This document shows, piece after piece, positions 33,680 to 43,402 of a DNA stretch of 64,000 bases. Within the stretch, counting starts at the first letter, position 1; every line of letters begins with the position of its first letter. A program made the position numbers and the translations under genes. The DNA lies in assembly GCA_022842935.1 (NCBI GenBank), contig JALHOP010000019.1, positions 35,267 through 99,266 on the forward strand. Reading direction: 5' to 3'. Source of the stretch: Myxococcota bacterium. GTDB lineage: Bacteria; Myxococcota; XYA12-FULL-58-9; JALHOP01. The notes below the pieces were generated by a model. That model worked only from the letters and a program-made list of their open reading frames with translations. It was not told the DNA's origin and searched no databases.

Positions 33680-36346
33680 TCAAGGCTGCCGGACGATGTC
33701 GTGCACGATGAAGTCGTAGGGAGAGTAGAGGACCAGCACCGGCTCTTGGCGGCCGCCCCTCTGATTGGCCTGACGGGCGGGCTCCGCGTCGAGCGGCCCG
33801 ACCACGACCGAGCCCTGGAGACCGTTGGCGCCGAGCAGGACCGAACCGCCAGGCATTGCGAAGGGCCGGCTCGTGCGCGTTGTGCCGAGGAAGGGGCTCG
33901 ACCAGCGAACGCCTCCATTGTTGTCGAGCTCGGCGACTAGACCGACGGTGTCCGACTGCGCGTCGTTCATGTCGAAGGCCATGTGCAGCGAGTCGACGAT
34001 GGTGAGGTCGTCCGATGCTTGTACGGAGACGACGATGCGGTCTCCGTTGACGGACAACCCCTGTGCCTGGGCGGACGTCGTCGACGACCCAAGGCGACGG
34101 TACCAGACGACCTCGGCATCTGAGCGGTCAAGACGCCCTACGTACATGCTCGCGCCGGCGCCGGCGAGGCCGACCGTCCCACCTCCGAACGGCAGGCTCG
34201 AGGTGAAGTCGCCAATCATCACGATGTCGCCGAGAAAGTGGTCGGCGTCCAAGAGACGGTCGGTGGTATCTCCGTTGCTGTGCCAGATGAGGTGCATGGT
34301 TTCACCCGACACCAGGTGGTTGGTCGGAGTGTCGACTCGCAATAGCGTACTGTCGAGTCCGGCTGTATCCACGATAGCGGTGCCGCCGATCTGGATGTCG
34401 TTGGTCCCGTTGCTGCACGCATTACCGCCGAGGATGAGGCCTTGGCCGTCGGTGTCTCTGAAGAGTACGGTCGGGTCGAACGCGATCCCCGTGGTGGCGG
34501 TGTTCCACGCGTTGTCGAGAGCGCCGTTGGTCAACGGAACGACGGATGCGACACCGGCCGAACATCCGCTCTCGAGCGCTGGCACCGTCAGCAGCACGCG
34601 CTCGCCCGCGGCGGGCCCGTCGACCTTCTTGATGGGTTGGGCGCCATCGGCAACGACGCCCGAGTATACCCCGAAGCTTGCGACCACACGCACGGCGACG
34701 TAATGCGCGCCGTCGATGGTCGCAACCGCGCCCGCCCGTACGTCCGACACGGTCTCGGTCGCGAGGTCCGGGTCATGAAGCCCTGCGCACCAGGTGACAT
34801 CGCCCGTCGTTTCGTCGATACGCGCCACGGTTGTCGTCCACGCGGAGTCGACCGTGGGCGTGCCCACGGTGCACTGCCTTGGGCGACCGTTGGGAAACGC
34901 GCCGGTGGCTGGGCCGTCGAAGCGCCAGCCCGCGGCGACACCGTTGAACTCGGCGAGCGCCGTGATGGCACCGCCGTCCACCTCGACGTCTTTGATGCTG
35001 ACGTTGACACCGCGATTGTTCGACGCTTGGGCGTAGTAGACGACGACCCAGCGAACCTCGCTTCCCGAGGGATCGAGCCGAGCGATGAAGCCCTCGAGTC
35101 CGGTCGTAATGACGGCGTTGACGAGTGCGAGGCTCCCGTCGGGTCGCTCGCCCAAGACCATGTCGAACAAGAAGGTGCCGACGACGAGCAGGTCGCCGTT
35201 GGCAAGGCGCCTTAGGTCAAAGATGTTCACCTGTGAACCCGCCCGCTGCGACGGGATGAACGAGGTACGCGTGGTACCGAGCTTGGTGACCTCCACGTCG
35301 AGGGCAGGCGCTGTCATCTCCGGCCGAATACGGATGTGCGTCAAGTCGCTCAGCTCGCCGGTGAAGCTCGGGTAGAAGAGCTGCGGCGACGCGACTTGGG
35401 TGGGCGCGGCGCCGCTCTCGAACAACGACACGGGCACCGCAGGAGTTACCGTCCACTCGAGGGTTACGGGTGAGCTCGGTGATGCGCTGAGGACGGCGGC
35501 GTTGCTCGGCGAGATGCGCGGCGCCGTGATATCGAAGTCGTTGGACTGCGAGGCCGCGAGGACGGGTTCGGCGCTCGCGTCGAAAGCGGTCAGTCGAAGT
35601 CCGTGCGACACGAGGTTCACGTAGAGGCCCTCCACCTGCACGCTGGGCTGCGAGAGCACGAAGCGGCGGTTCTCTTGACCGAGTGGGGCCCGGCCGGCGT
35701 CCGCGAGTACCAAGCCGGCTGGATTGGCGTCGAGCTGAATCTCCACCACGGTCGGTCCGCGATCGACCTCCGGTAGCGCGCCGGGATTGCCGAAAGCATC
35801 GCGTCGCGTCACCGCGACGCCTCCAAGCGGGGAGTCCACACGTGTGTCTGTGATGGCGTTCGTGAACCCGACGCTGACAGCGACATCAGGCACAACATCG
35901 ATCGTGGTGACCGGAGATGCTGCATTTTCGACGAACAGACGCAGCCCCTTGGCGCCAGCGCCAGTCGACCGGAACACGGCCGTGATGTTCCCGTTCGCAT
36001 CGGTCCGCCAGCTGTTGCTCGAGATCGTATCGCAGCCAAGACAGTCGCTCTCGACCAGGACCTCGGCCGCCGCTTTGGCGATGGGACGCCCATGAATGTC
36101 GCGGACCGTGATGCGGACGTCTGCCTCGGCTCCGGCGATGACGGTGGACGGTGTCACGGAAAGGCTGCTGTTGGCTATGTCGGCTGTCTCGCAACTCCCG
36201 ACCACCCCTGGGTCGATGCAGGCCCCCTGAACGCAACACTGCTCGAACGGACACTCGTCATCCTCGTCGCAGGTCACGGGTACGAGCCCGTTCGCGCTGC
36301 AGGCCGTAAGCGCGGCTGCGATCACCATGAGAGCGCGCCCGATCAT
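33680..36346 (-). CDS. Large lipoprotein with Ig-like and propeller repeats
   Basis: 888 residues. A lipoprotein signal (RALMVIAAALTAC) precedes a Cys-rich motif typical of Myxococcota surface proteins (CDEDDECPFEQCCVQGACIDP). An invasin-type Ig domain follows (SVTPSTVIAGAEADVRITVRD, then GNITAVFRSTGAGAKGLRLF). The C-terminal half carries propeller-like blades (LANGDLLVVGTFLFD, GFIARLDPSGSEVRW, VARIDETTGDVTWCAGL, YVGRLDRSDAEVVWYRRLG). The ATG overlaps the kinase stop (ATGA), so it is co-translated with the kinase. Surface adhesion or sensing is a reasonable guess, not shown. Confidence 0.8.
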   Translation of the reverse strand: MIGRALMVIAAALTACSANGLVPVTCDEDDECPFEQCCVQGACIDPGVVGSCETADIANSSLSVTPSTVIAGAEADVRITVRDIHGRPIAKAAAEVLVESDCLGCDTISSNSWRTDANGNITAVFRSTGAGAKGLRLFVENAASPVTTIDVVPDVAVSVGFTNAITDTRVDSPLGGVAVTRRDAFGNPGALPEVDRGPTVVEIQLDANPAGLVLADAGRAPLGQENRRFVLSQPSVQVEGLYVNLVSHGLRLTAFDASAEPVLAASQSNDFDITAPRISPSNAAVLSASPSSPVTLEWTVTPAVPVSLFESGAAPTQVASPQLFYPSFTGELSDLTHIRIRPEMTAPALDVEVTKLGTTRTSFIPSQRAGSQVNIFDLRRLANGDLLVVGTFLFDMVLGERPDGSLALVNAVITTGLEGFIARLDPSGSEVRWVVVYYAQASNNRGVNVSIKDVEVDGGAITALAEFNGVAAGWRFDGPATGAFPNGRPRQCTVGTPTVDSAWTTTVARIDETTGDVTWCAGLHDPDLATETVSDVRAGAVATIDGAHYVAVRVVASFGVYSGVVADGAQPIKKVDGPAAGERVLLTVPALESGCSAGVASVVPLTNGALDNAWNTATTGIAFDPTVLFRDTDGQGLILGGNACSNGTNDIQIGGTAIVDTAGLDSTLLRVDTPTNHLVSGETMHLIWHSNGDTTDRLLDADHFLGDIVMIGDFTSSLPFGGGTVGLAGAGASMYVGRLDRSDAEVVWYRRLGSSTTSAQAQGLSVNGDRIVVSVQASDDLTIVDSLHMAFDMNDAQSDTVGLVAELDNNGGVRWSSPFLGTTRTSRPFAMPGGSVLLGANGLQGSVVVGPLDAEPARQANQRGGRQEPVLVLYSPYDFIVHDIVRQP

Positions 36347-37818
36347 TCGAGACGTACCACGCGCCGGACGACCTCACCGGGCTGCAGGTTGAGCGATAGA
36401 CTCTGCGTTTTGCCATTCGCGGCGCGCAACTGAATCGTGTGCGGACCCGGCTCGAGAGCGTAGTCGAAGAGAGGTGTCGGTTTTGGCAGACGTTGCCCGT
36501 CGAGCACGACGTACGCCCAGGGCACGGAATTCAATGTGAGGAGGGCAGGTTTCTGCGCGCTCGGTTTAGTGACGGGCTTCGCGCCCCGGCGTGGACGTCC
36601 TCGGCTCTGGGCACTGTCGTCGGCGGCTTCTTCCCCGGACGGCGCAGCGAGCGCCACATCTGGCAAAGGCAACGGCTCCGGGGGCACGCGTTCGAGGGAG
36701 GGCGCGCTCGGCTCCGTATCGGCATCACCGCGCATCACCACCGAGCCGGCGACGACGATGGTTATCGCGAACACGGCTGCGGCGACGACGGCTGGCTTTC
36801 GCCACTTGCTTTTGCGGAGTCGTTCAATGGCGTCGTCGTTTGCAGTGCGCGCGGTCGGTTGGCTGCTGTGTGTGCTTTCGTGGACAGACTCCTTGCCGAC
36901 GAGATCCGCGACCAGGTCACTTAGCCATTGCCGTGAGTCTTCGATCGATTCGGTGCCAGCTGCATCGAGTAGAGCGCGGCGCATCGCCGCGGCGCTGTGA
37001 AAACGCATCGTCGGATCGGCAGCGCAGGCGCGCTCGATGACCGCCGCGACTTCGACAGGAGTGTCGGTCGCCACCGAGTAGAACGACGGTCGATCGCCGC
37101 GTACGACCGCGCGCGCGAGCTCCGAAGCGTTGTTCGCCGAGAAGACGCGCTGCCCGCTGATCGCCTCGAACATCATGATGGCGACGGCGTAGATGTCCGA
37201 GCGGGCATCGAGGCCAGTGTCGTTGATCGCCTCGGGGGCCATGTACGCGAGCTTGCCCCAGCGCTCGCGCTGCGTCGCTTCTTGGTTCGCGGAACGCAGG
37301 AGTTTCGCCACGCCGAAGTCGCAGAGCTTGGCGCGACCTTGTGGCGTGAGCATGACGTTTTGCGGCGACACGTCAGCGTGGACCACGCCTCGGATGCCCA
37401 GGCCCGCGTCGTTGTACTCGTGGGCATAAGCGAGCGCTTCGAGCAGATCGTTGGCGATGGTGACGGCCATCTGGAACGGCAGCTTGCGGCCTTCCTCGCC
37501 GAAGCGCCGCAGCACCTGCGACAGGGTGATACCGGCCACGAACTCCATGGCCATGAACAGATCGTTGCCGTCGGTGCCGAGCTCGAGCACCTGGACGATG
37601 TTCGGGTGGCTGAGCTGCGCGACGATCTTCGCTTCACGGACGAAGAGCTGCCGGTGCTTTTGACTTCCGGCGAGGTGGGGATAGATCCGCTTGAGAGCGA
37701 CGTCCTTGACGAACCCCTCCGCGCCGAGGATGCGCGCGGCAAAGACCTCGCCCATGCCGCCCCCCGCGAGGCGCCGCACGAGCTCGTATCGGCCGACTGT
37801 CGTCAAAGGGGTTGCCAC
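36343..37818 (-). CDS. Membrane Ser/Thr protein kinase with C-terminal PEGA-like domain
   Basis: 491 residues. Hanks-type kinase domain (residues about 10-290): Gly loop AGGGMGEVFAA, Lys in VALKRIYPH, catalytic loop VVHADVSPQNVML, Mg motif CDFGVAKLL, APE-type MAPEAIND. The loop has HAD instead of the usual HRD, so it is a non-RD kinase. A Pro/Lys-rich linker leads to a transmembrane helix (AVVAAAVFAITIVVAGSVV) and a PEGA-like sensor domain (LLTLNSVPWAYVVLDGQRL, GPHTIQLRAANG). GTG start without a clear ribosome site. Divergent from the FHA-sigma54 regulator by 17 bp and coupled to the lipoprotein 33680. Confidence 0.9.
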   Translation of the reverse strand: MATPLTTVGRYELVRRLAGGGMGEVFAARILGAEGFVKDVALKRIYPHLAGSQKHRQLFVREAKIVAQLSHPNIVQVLELGTDGNDLFMAMEFVAGITLSQVLRRFGEEGRKLPFQMAVTIANDLLEALAYAHEYNDAGLGIRGVVHADVSPQNVMLTPQGRAKLCDFGVAKLLRSANQEATQRERWGKLAYMAPEAINDTGLDARSDIYAVAIMMFEAISGQRVFSANNASELARAVVRGDRPSFYSVATDTPVEVAAVIERACAADPTMRFHSAAAMRRALLDAAGTESIEDSRQWLSDLVADLVGKESVHESTHSSQPTARTANDDAIERLRKSKWRKPAVVAAAVFAITIVVAGSVVMRGDADTEPSAPSLERVPPEPLPLPDVALAAPSGEEAADDSAQSRGRPRRGAKPVTKPSAQKPALLTLNSVPWAYVVLDGQRLPKPTPLFDYALEPGPHTIQLRAANGKTQSLSLNLQPGEVVRRVVRLE

Positions 37819-37835
37819 CGTAGCTGAAGGCTACC

Positions 37836-39167
37836 ATGACGATATACAGTGTGCCCCGCATGTCCCGCGGCCCTGACCAAACCAGCGATTGGGTGACCGA
37901 AAGGCAGGACACCGAGCCCAACACGGCCCCGGTCGGCTGTCGTCTTCGGGTTTTGCACGGCGACGCCAAAGATCTGGGCAAGAACGTCGAGCTGCCGCGA
38001 GGTACGGCTCTGGTAGGCACGTCGTCGAGCTGCGATCTCCAGCTCGCCGACAAGCGGGTTTCGCGACGTCACCTCGAGATCCGCGTCGTACCCCATGGCA
38101 TCGGCGTCAAGGACTTGGGCAGCAGTAACGGTTCGTTCGTCATGGGCAATCGTGTCGTTGAGGCGGTGCTGCCTTACGGCGCACAAGTCCAGGTCGGCAA
38201 TACGACGCTCGAGCTCTTGCCGTTGACCGCTGCGGCGGATCTCGCGGTCAAGAGCTACGGCGGTCTTATTGGCAGCAGCGAGAGCATGCGCCACATGTTC
38301 GCGCTTTTGCGACGCATCGAAAGCAGCGATGTCACGGTGCTCATCCTCGCGGAGACAGGCACGGGCAAGGAGCTCGTGGCGCGGGCCATTCATGAGCACG
38401 GCCAGCGGCGTGCCAAGCCTTTCGTCGTCTTCGATTGTGCTTCGGTTCCACGCGAGTTGGTCGAGAGCGAGCTGTTCGGCCACTTGCGAGGGGCCTTCAC
38501 CGGCGCGCACACCGATCGTCAGGGTGTCTTCGAGGATGCCGACGGGGGCACGCTTTTCCTCGACGAGATTGGTGAGCTGCCTCCCGACACGCAGACGCGT
38601 TTGCTGCGTGTCCTCGAGCGGAGTGAGGTGAAGCGCGTTGGGAGCAACGCGTACCGGCCCGTCGATGTTCGTGTCATCGCCGCGACCCACAGGGATCTGC
38701 AGGAAAGTATTCAGCGCGGTAGCTTCAGGGCCGACCTCTACTATCGCCTCGCCATCGTCCCGTTGACCATTCCGCCACTGCGCGAGCGCGCCGACGATGT
38801 GCCGGCGTTGGCCCGTCACTTCGCCGCTGCCTTCGGCGCCCCCAACGCGTTGTCCGAGACGACCATGCGCAGCCTCGTTGCGAACCCATGGCCGGGTAAC
38901 GTCCGCGAGTTGCGCAACGCTGTCCATCGCATCGTCGTGCTCGGTGAAGCAGGGGAACCAACGAGCACGCGGTCGGTGCCTGATGGTGGCGATGGGCTTC
39001 CATACAAAGAGGCCAAAGAGAAGCTGGTCGACGCTTTCGAGGTTGGCTACGTGCGTGACCTCATGGCCAAACACGACGGCAACATCTCGGCCGCGGCGCG
39101 CGAGGCAGGATTGTCGCGACGCCATTTGCACGAGCTCCTGAAAAAGCACGGGCTCGCGAAGCCTTGA
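37836..39167 (+). CDS. FHA-domain sigma54-dependent activator
   Basis: 443 residues. The ATG has GAAGG six bases upstream. Residues about 35-125 are an FHA domain (GTSSSCDLQLADKRVSRRHLEI and VKDLGSSNGSFVMGNRV, with the phosphothreonine-binding Arg-Ser pattern). Residues about 140-370 are the AAA+ sigma54 activator core: AETGTGKELVARAIH (Walker A), GAFTGA (sigma54 contact loop), GGTLFLDEIGELPP (Walker B), FRADLYYRLAIVPLTIPPLRER. A Fis-type HTH closes the protein (GNISAAAREAGLSRRHLHELL). FHA domains read Ser/Thr phosphorylation, and the divergent neighbour is a Ser/Thr kinase, so it may be that kinase's effector. Confidence 0.95.
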   Translation: MTIYSVPRMSRGPDQTSDWVTERQDTEPNTAPVGCRLRVLHGDAKDLGKNVELPRGTALVGTSSSCDLQLADKRVSRRHLEIRVVPHGIGVKDLGSSNGSFVMGNRVVEAVLPYGAQVQVGNTTLELLPLTAAADLAVKSYGGLIGSSESMRHMFALLRRIESSDVTVLILAETGTGKELVARAIHEHGQRRAKPFVVFDCASVPRELVESELFGHLRGAFTGAHTDRQGVFEDADGGTLFLDEIGELPPDTQTRLLRVLERSEVKRVGSNAYRPVDVRVIAATHRDLQESIQRGSFRADLYYRLAIVPLTIPPLRERADDVPALARHFAAAFGAPNALSETTMRSLVANPWPGNVRELRNAVHRIVVLGEAGEPTSTRSVPDGGDGLPYKEAKEKLVDAFEVGYVRDLMAKHDGNISAAAREAGLSRRHLHELLKKHGLAKP

Positions 39168-39174
39168 TACACGA

Positions 39175-40503
39175 CTAGGTGGCGATGGCGGCTCGGATGA
39201 CCCGACCACCGTTGATGCGCGCATCGATTCGCGTGGAGGAGAGGCCCACGGCCGCCGCCAGAGTTTTCGCTGCCCCCTGCAGCGTCTCCTCTGCCGGTAT
39301 GTCGGCCGTGGACCTCGAACCGCCGGTCTCCGAGTCTATGGCTGTCGCGCCGAAGTCTCGCCCGTCCAGCGCGACCCCACCATAGACCCCCCCTTTTGCT
39401 CGGCGACCAATGATCGTCATCACGTGGTGCTCTTGATTGTGCGAGCGGCCGACGCCCACCTTTTTTAGCGAGCGCCCGAATGTGTTGAGGTTGGCGTATG
39501 TGACCCGGTCCGCCATTCCGTACTCGCTGATCTTCGTCCACATGTATTTCAGCGCGTCAACGCCCGCGATGGTTTGGTTCATCTCGTTCGCAAGGTCGGG
39601 ATCGGTGTGATTGTCTCCGCCATACGGAATCGTGATGGTCACGGCCGGTGTGACGTTGAGCTTGAAGAGCGCGATAGCGGTCAGTACTTGGTCGGCGGCT
39701 CCGTCGGTCTGCCCCGCGACAACAGGGAGCTCGTCGAGGAGTGAGCCGAGGCAATCGCCGAGAGCCCGTGCTTGCGTCCGGCCGAGCAAGTAGCGGTCGA
39801 GGAATCGCTTCTGGGCCGGGGTTCCGCCAGCTTTCAAGCGAGCGTGTAGAATGTCGACCGTCTGATCGCGAAGACCGGCGAGGTCACCGATGGTCGAGGT
39901 CTGCGGCTGGAAGAGCGCGAGGAGGCCGCTCGGTTTGAACATCTGCACTGGCACGCCACGCACCGAGACTGGCGCATTCGAGAGCGCGACGGGCTCTGCT
40001 TGGATGGTGCCGAGCGCAGCTGCGTTCTCCAGCGCGAGCGCCGAAGGCAAACACTCCTCGCCGCGGCTATCGGCGTTCTTGACTGCTCCGAACAGGCGCG
40101 TAACCGCCATGAACTGGTTGTGCCCGATGGCGCCGGTGCGGTTGTGAATGAACGCTGTTCGCGCCGCCATCGCGGCCGGTAGCGTTGCCCATGGCGCCGC
40201 GGCGCGAGTCTGGAACGACCCGAGGTTGAAGTTGGTCGGTGCCATCGCCGTATTCGGATTGTTGTCGACGCCTCCGACGTAAGCCCCAGGGCAGTTGGCG
40301 TTCAGGGGGTCGCCGTTCGGCCCAAGTGACATGATGAGGAAGTCTGGCGCTCCGGGGTCGGTAAGCATCGCGGGAGCACATGCGTCAGCCGCGAAAGCGG
40401 TTGGTTGCCTCACGAACGACAGCGGCAGGCCGACCGCCGCCGCGCGCAGCGCCCAGATCCCGGAGCCAGCCAGAGCGCTCTTCAATAAATCACGACGGTG
40501 CAT
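39175..40503 (-). CDS. DUF1501 protein, Tat-exported
   Basis: 442 residues. Twin-arginine signal (HRRDLLKSALAGSGIWALRAAAVGLPL). The C-terminal FGRSLKKVGVGRSHNQEHH and GRRAKGGVYGGV blocks match DUF1501, an alkaline-phosphatase-superfamily fold with no established reaction. DNHTDPD earlier is a metal-binding-like motif. It lies seven bases after the DUF1592-like gene and is convergent with the sigma54 regulator. Such pairs recur in Myxococcota and Planctomycetes. Confidence 0.83.
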   Translation of the reverse strand: MHRRDLLKSALAGSGIWALRAAAVGLPLSFVRQPTAFAADACAPAMLTDPGAPDFLIMSLGPNGDPLNANCPGAYVGGVDNNPNTAMAPTNFNLGSFQTRAAAPWATLPAAMAARTAFIHNRTGAIGHNQFMAVTRLFGAVKNADSRGEECLPSALALENAAALGTIQAEPVALSNAPVSVRGVPVQMFKPSGLLALFQPQTSTIGDLAGLRDQTVDILHARLKAGGTPAQKRFLDRYLLGRTQARALGDCLGSLLDELPVVAGQTDGAADQVLTAIALFKLNVTPAVTITIPYGGDNHTDPDLANEMNQTIAGVDALKYMWTKISEYGMADRVTYANLNTFGRSLKKVGVGRSHNQEHHVMTIIGRRAKGGVYGGVALDGRDFGATAIDSETGGSRSTADIPAEETLQGAAKTLAAAVGLSSTRIDARINGGRVIRAAIAT

Positions 40504-40510
40504 GCTCGCC

Positions 40511-42742
40511 TCACATTCCTAGAGCTACGATATCGGTCGACATACAGGCCGCGACGAACGCAGAACGGACCGCGTCTTGGTTGGTTGCGCCTTCGGCGAC
40601 CGCGGCTGCTACGTGATCCTCGAGCGCGATCACCGAGAGGTCATGGCGGCTGTGACCCACCGGCAGCCCCATGAAGTCCGTCACAATCTTCTCGATGACC
40701 GCGCCGTCGGTTGGTTTGAAACGCGAGCTCGCGGTGACCGCGAGCGGTGCGACCGCGTTGCAGAGACGCTCCGCCGCCGCCATGTGGAACGACGACGTGT
40801 CGGAGGCGAGCACGAAATCTACCTCTCCGCGAGCGAAGCTGTCGGCGGAGACTTGTGTGAGGGCTCGGCTGACGCTGCCATTGGTGCAAATGGTTGGTAC
40901 GCCGGTGCGTGTCTTCAACAGGAGACAGAGTTGTGCGCGACGCATGACACTGATGAGGGGCTCGGCGGTCTCGAAGGTCTGGACGGGCGCAGCGCGCGTG
41001 ACGATTGGGGAAGTAAAGAGCTCGACGACGAGCTGCTTGAAGTCGTGGTCGCTGTCCTTGAATGCGGCGGCGACGCGCTTGACCTCGGGGTCGGACTCGT
41101 CGCAGCGCTGCGCGGTCGCGAACATGCACAGTTTCTGCGTCCATGCGAGCGCGAAGCGGGGATGGGTAGCGATACTGTCGGCGAACACTTCGATGCCGCC
41201 GCCGTTCCGGCGCTTGCCGAAGAAGGCGAAGGCCGCGGGTGTCGGTTCGTTCTGATAGGCGTAGCTGGTGGCAGTGGTGGACGCGAAGTACCCGCGCATC
41301 GGGTCCATGAGCCGGTGGCAACCATAACACTGGGTACCGGGCGCCGCGTGGTCCTTGTCCACCTGCGACCCGAGCAAGGCCTCGGTCGGATCGGCCGCGG
41401 AGAACGTTGCGTCGAGCGCGGCGATGAGCGTCTGATTGATGAGGACGCGGTACTTGTTGTCGTCGCTGGTCAGCCAGTTGGCGAGGAACGCAGGCTGTGT
41501 GAAGAAGCCGACGCGCGGGTTGCGGACCGTCCACGTGGTCGCCGCGCGCACCTTGGGCACGTCATACCAAGGCACCGAGCTCGTCCCGGTCTGAAAGGTG
41601 ACGTAGCGCCAGTCGGTGAAGTCTGTCGGTTTCAGCGGAGCGTTCGCTTCGTTGAGGTTGATCACCGGGTTGCAGAAGAGCGAGCCCATGAAGACCTGCA
41701 GCAGCATCTCTTCGGTCAAGGTCGTGACGGTGCAGTCAGCTGGCTGCTGCGGAAACACCCAGTTCTTGGTGGCGACCGACGTCGCGATGGGCAAGGCCGT
41801 GGTGCCGCGCGTCACCGTGTGGCGGTTGGCGACGGCGGTGCGCTCCGCAAGCGTGCGGTCGAAATAGGCGATGACGGTGAGTAGGGCGGTGTTCACGTAC
41901 CAGCGGTTGGTGGTGACCACCTCGGTGAAGGGTCTGCCCTCGTCGATGATGTCGCGCGCGGTGGTGACGACCGAGTCGTTGACGGCCGCAACGAGCTTCG
42001 TGCCGTTTGCGCGGATAACGCGATTTCCGCGAGCGCCAAAAAGCTCTTGCAGTCGACGCGTATCGAGGTGTGATTGCAATGAGTTCGAGAGGAACTCGCC
42101 GAGGGTTGCGGCGAAGCCTTCGCTCTCCATCCATGTCGACACCAGCGTACGGAGGTTTGCTGGGTCTTCAGTAACGTCGGCGACCTCCGTGGCGGTGAGC
42201 ACCTCGCCATTGAGCAACGTCTTGACCATCGCGGCGTAGGACTCCGGCGGCGTTGCAACGAACGGCGCGATCGGGGGGCCGCCCCAGTCCGCGACCGCGC
42301 TCAAGACCCACGCATTGAGACAGGCGAGGTCGTCGGCCGACATGGGGTCGCGCTCCATCGGCATGAGCTCGGTGCATGCCGTCCCCGTCGCGTGTGCCGC
42401 GGGGTTCGTCGCCTTCAGAATGAGGCTGTTTTCGGGCGCGGCAGGGTCGATGAGGAGCTCGCCGGCGCACGCTGCGGTCTGCGAGCGGACATCGACGAGA
42501 CGCTCGGCCAGCCCGGGCGAGGCGAGGTCGAGATTGCCCTCGTAGCTGCGGCCGTGGCAGCCCGATTGCGTGCAGCCGTTTCGCGCCAGCGTGACGCCGA
42601 TATCGCAGCCGTCTGGCAGGGGCTCCTCATCGAAGCCGCCGTCATCCTCGGGAGGAGTCAAATGCGAATCGCCGATGAGGCCGCTGCACCCGACCGGCGC
42701 GAGGCTGACTCCAATGAGTACGGCGAGGACGAGGGTGCGCAT
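40511..42742 (-). CDS. DUF1592/DUF1588-like c-type cytochrome lipoprotein
   Basis: About 743 residues. ATG 42742 has GGGAGG five bases upstream and starts a lipoprotein signal (LVLAVLIGVSLAPVGC). It has a CTQSGCH motif near the N-terminus and CYGCHRLMDPMRG further on, both matching CxxCH haem attachment sites (the first as CxxxGCH variant: C-T-Q-S-G-C-H contains SGCH preceded by C four back, so it may not bind haem). The YMDRTLAERTA-like and CYGCHRLMDP segments fit the DUF1592/DUF1588 region. It forms a two-gene operon with the DUF1501 protein. Electron transfer to an unknown substrate is the family expectation. Confidence 0.78.
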   Translation of the reverse strand: MRTLVLAVLIGVSLAPVGCSGLIGDSHLTPPEDDGGFDEEPLPDGCDIGVTLARNGCTQSGCHGRSYEGNLDLASPGLAERLVDVRSQTAACAGELLIDPAAPENSLILKATNPAAHATGTACTELMPMERDPMSADDLACLNAWVLSAVADWGGPPIAPFVATPPESYAAMVKTLLNGEVLTATEVADVTEDPANLRTLVSTWMESEGFAATLGEFLSNSLQSHLDTRRLQELFGARGNRVIRANGTKLVAAVNDSVVTTARDIIDEGRPFTEVVTTNRWYVNTALLTVIAYFDRTLAERTAVANRHTVTRGTTALPIATSVATKNWVFPQQPADCTVTTLTEEMLLQVFMGSLFCNPVINLNEANAPLKPTDFTDWRYVTFQTGTSSVPWYDVPKVRAATTWTVRNPRVGFFTQPAFLANWLTSDDNKYRVLINQTLIAALDATFSAADPTEALLGSQVDKDHAAPGTQCYGCHRLMDPMRGYFASTTATSYAYQNEPTPAAFAFFGKRRNGGGIEVFADSIATHPRFALAWTQKLCMFATAQRCDESDPEVKRVAAAFKDSDHDFKQLVVELFTSPIVTRAAPVQTFETAEPLISVMRRAQLCLLLKTRTGVPTICTNGSVSRALTQVSADSFARGEVDFVLASDTSSFHMAAAERLCNAVAPLAVTASSRFKPTDGAVIEKIVTDFMGLPVGHSRHDLSVIALEDHVAAAVAEGATNQDAVRSAFVAACMSTDIVALGM

Positions 42743-42948
42743 GGAGCCTCCCGGCATGAACCAGGGAGAGCAGAGCAACGGTCGTGCCTGAGAAAAACGG
42801 GCGACAGTCGGCGGTTCTCGGCTGCGCGTGTGACCTCGGGCTCTCACCCGCGCCTTCCTGCGTGACCTCGAGGTAACAGTTGCCGCTACGACCGTGTCGG
42901 AATACTGTGTCGGCCGTTTCCTCGGGGGCTTAGAAAGAGGTCGTTCGC

Positions 42949-43338
42949 ATGATGATGGTCGAGACCGAGCTGAAGATGAGCTCGATTCACGGAATCGGTG
43001 TCTTCCTGCTCGAGCCTGTGCGCAAAGGCCAGCTCGTTTGGCGCTTCGACTCGCGGATCGATCGCATCTACGCCGAGGACGAGTTCCGGAGTCTCCCAGA
43101 GCGAACCCAGCGGTTCCTGCGCATGTATTCGACCTACAGTGACGCCTCGAAGTTATGGGTGCTTTGCGGAGATAACGCGCGGCACTTCAACCACGCCGAC
43201 CGGCCATCGACGATTTCGGACGCCATCGCTTTCGGGCACGACCATGCCGCCTACGACCTTGCGGCAGGGACCGAGCTGACCTCGGACTACAACACCATCT
43301 GCGATGACGTGCGCGCCAAGGGCGTCCGCTTCGTGTGA
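42949..43338 (+). CDS. SET-domain protein
   Basis: 129 residues, the size of minimal bacterial SET proteins that transfer methyl groups from SAM to lysines. The opening HGIGVFLLEPVRKGQLVWRFD is the SET start (G-x-G-v-f...i-x-k-G), and NARHFNHADRPS corresponds to the RxxNHSxxPN SAM-binding motif. GTELTSDYN is the final ELxxDY motif. AGAGG lies eight bases before the ATG. Chromatin-like or ribosomal substrates are known for the family; the target here is unknown. Followed by the PLD gene. Confidence 0.88.
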   Translation: MMMVETELKMSSIHGIGVFLLEPVRKGQLVWRFDSRIDRIYAEDEFRSLPERTQRFLRMYSTYSDASKLWVLCGDNARHFNHADRPSTISDAIAFGHDHAAYDLAAGTELTSDYNTICDDVRAKGVRFV

Positions 43339-43402
43339 CGAATTGGCACCTCTGGGGCCCCGGTGGCGACAACAAGCGGCCTCTTTCTGCCGATGACCGA
43401 GC

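Noticed and set aside
33492..33683. Short frame across the inverted-repeat cluster
   Set aside because: Coincides with palindromes and would overlap both flanking genes' ends; no coding signature.
37803..39224. 473-residue frame on the minus strand opposite the sigma54 regulator
   Set aside because: Opposes a gene with unmistakable FHA, AAA+ and HTH motifs; composition is typical of antisense.
40577..41884. 435-residue frame on the plus strand opposite the DUF1592-like gene
   Set aside because: Antisense shadow of a gene with a clean lipoprotein start and haem motifs.
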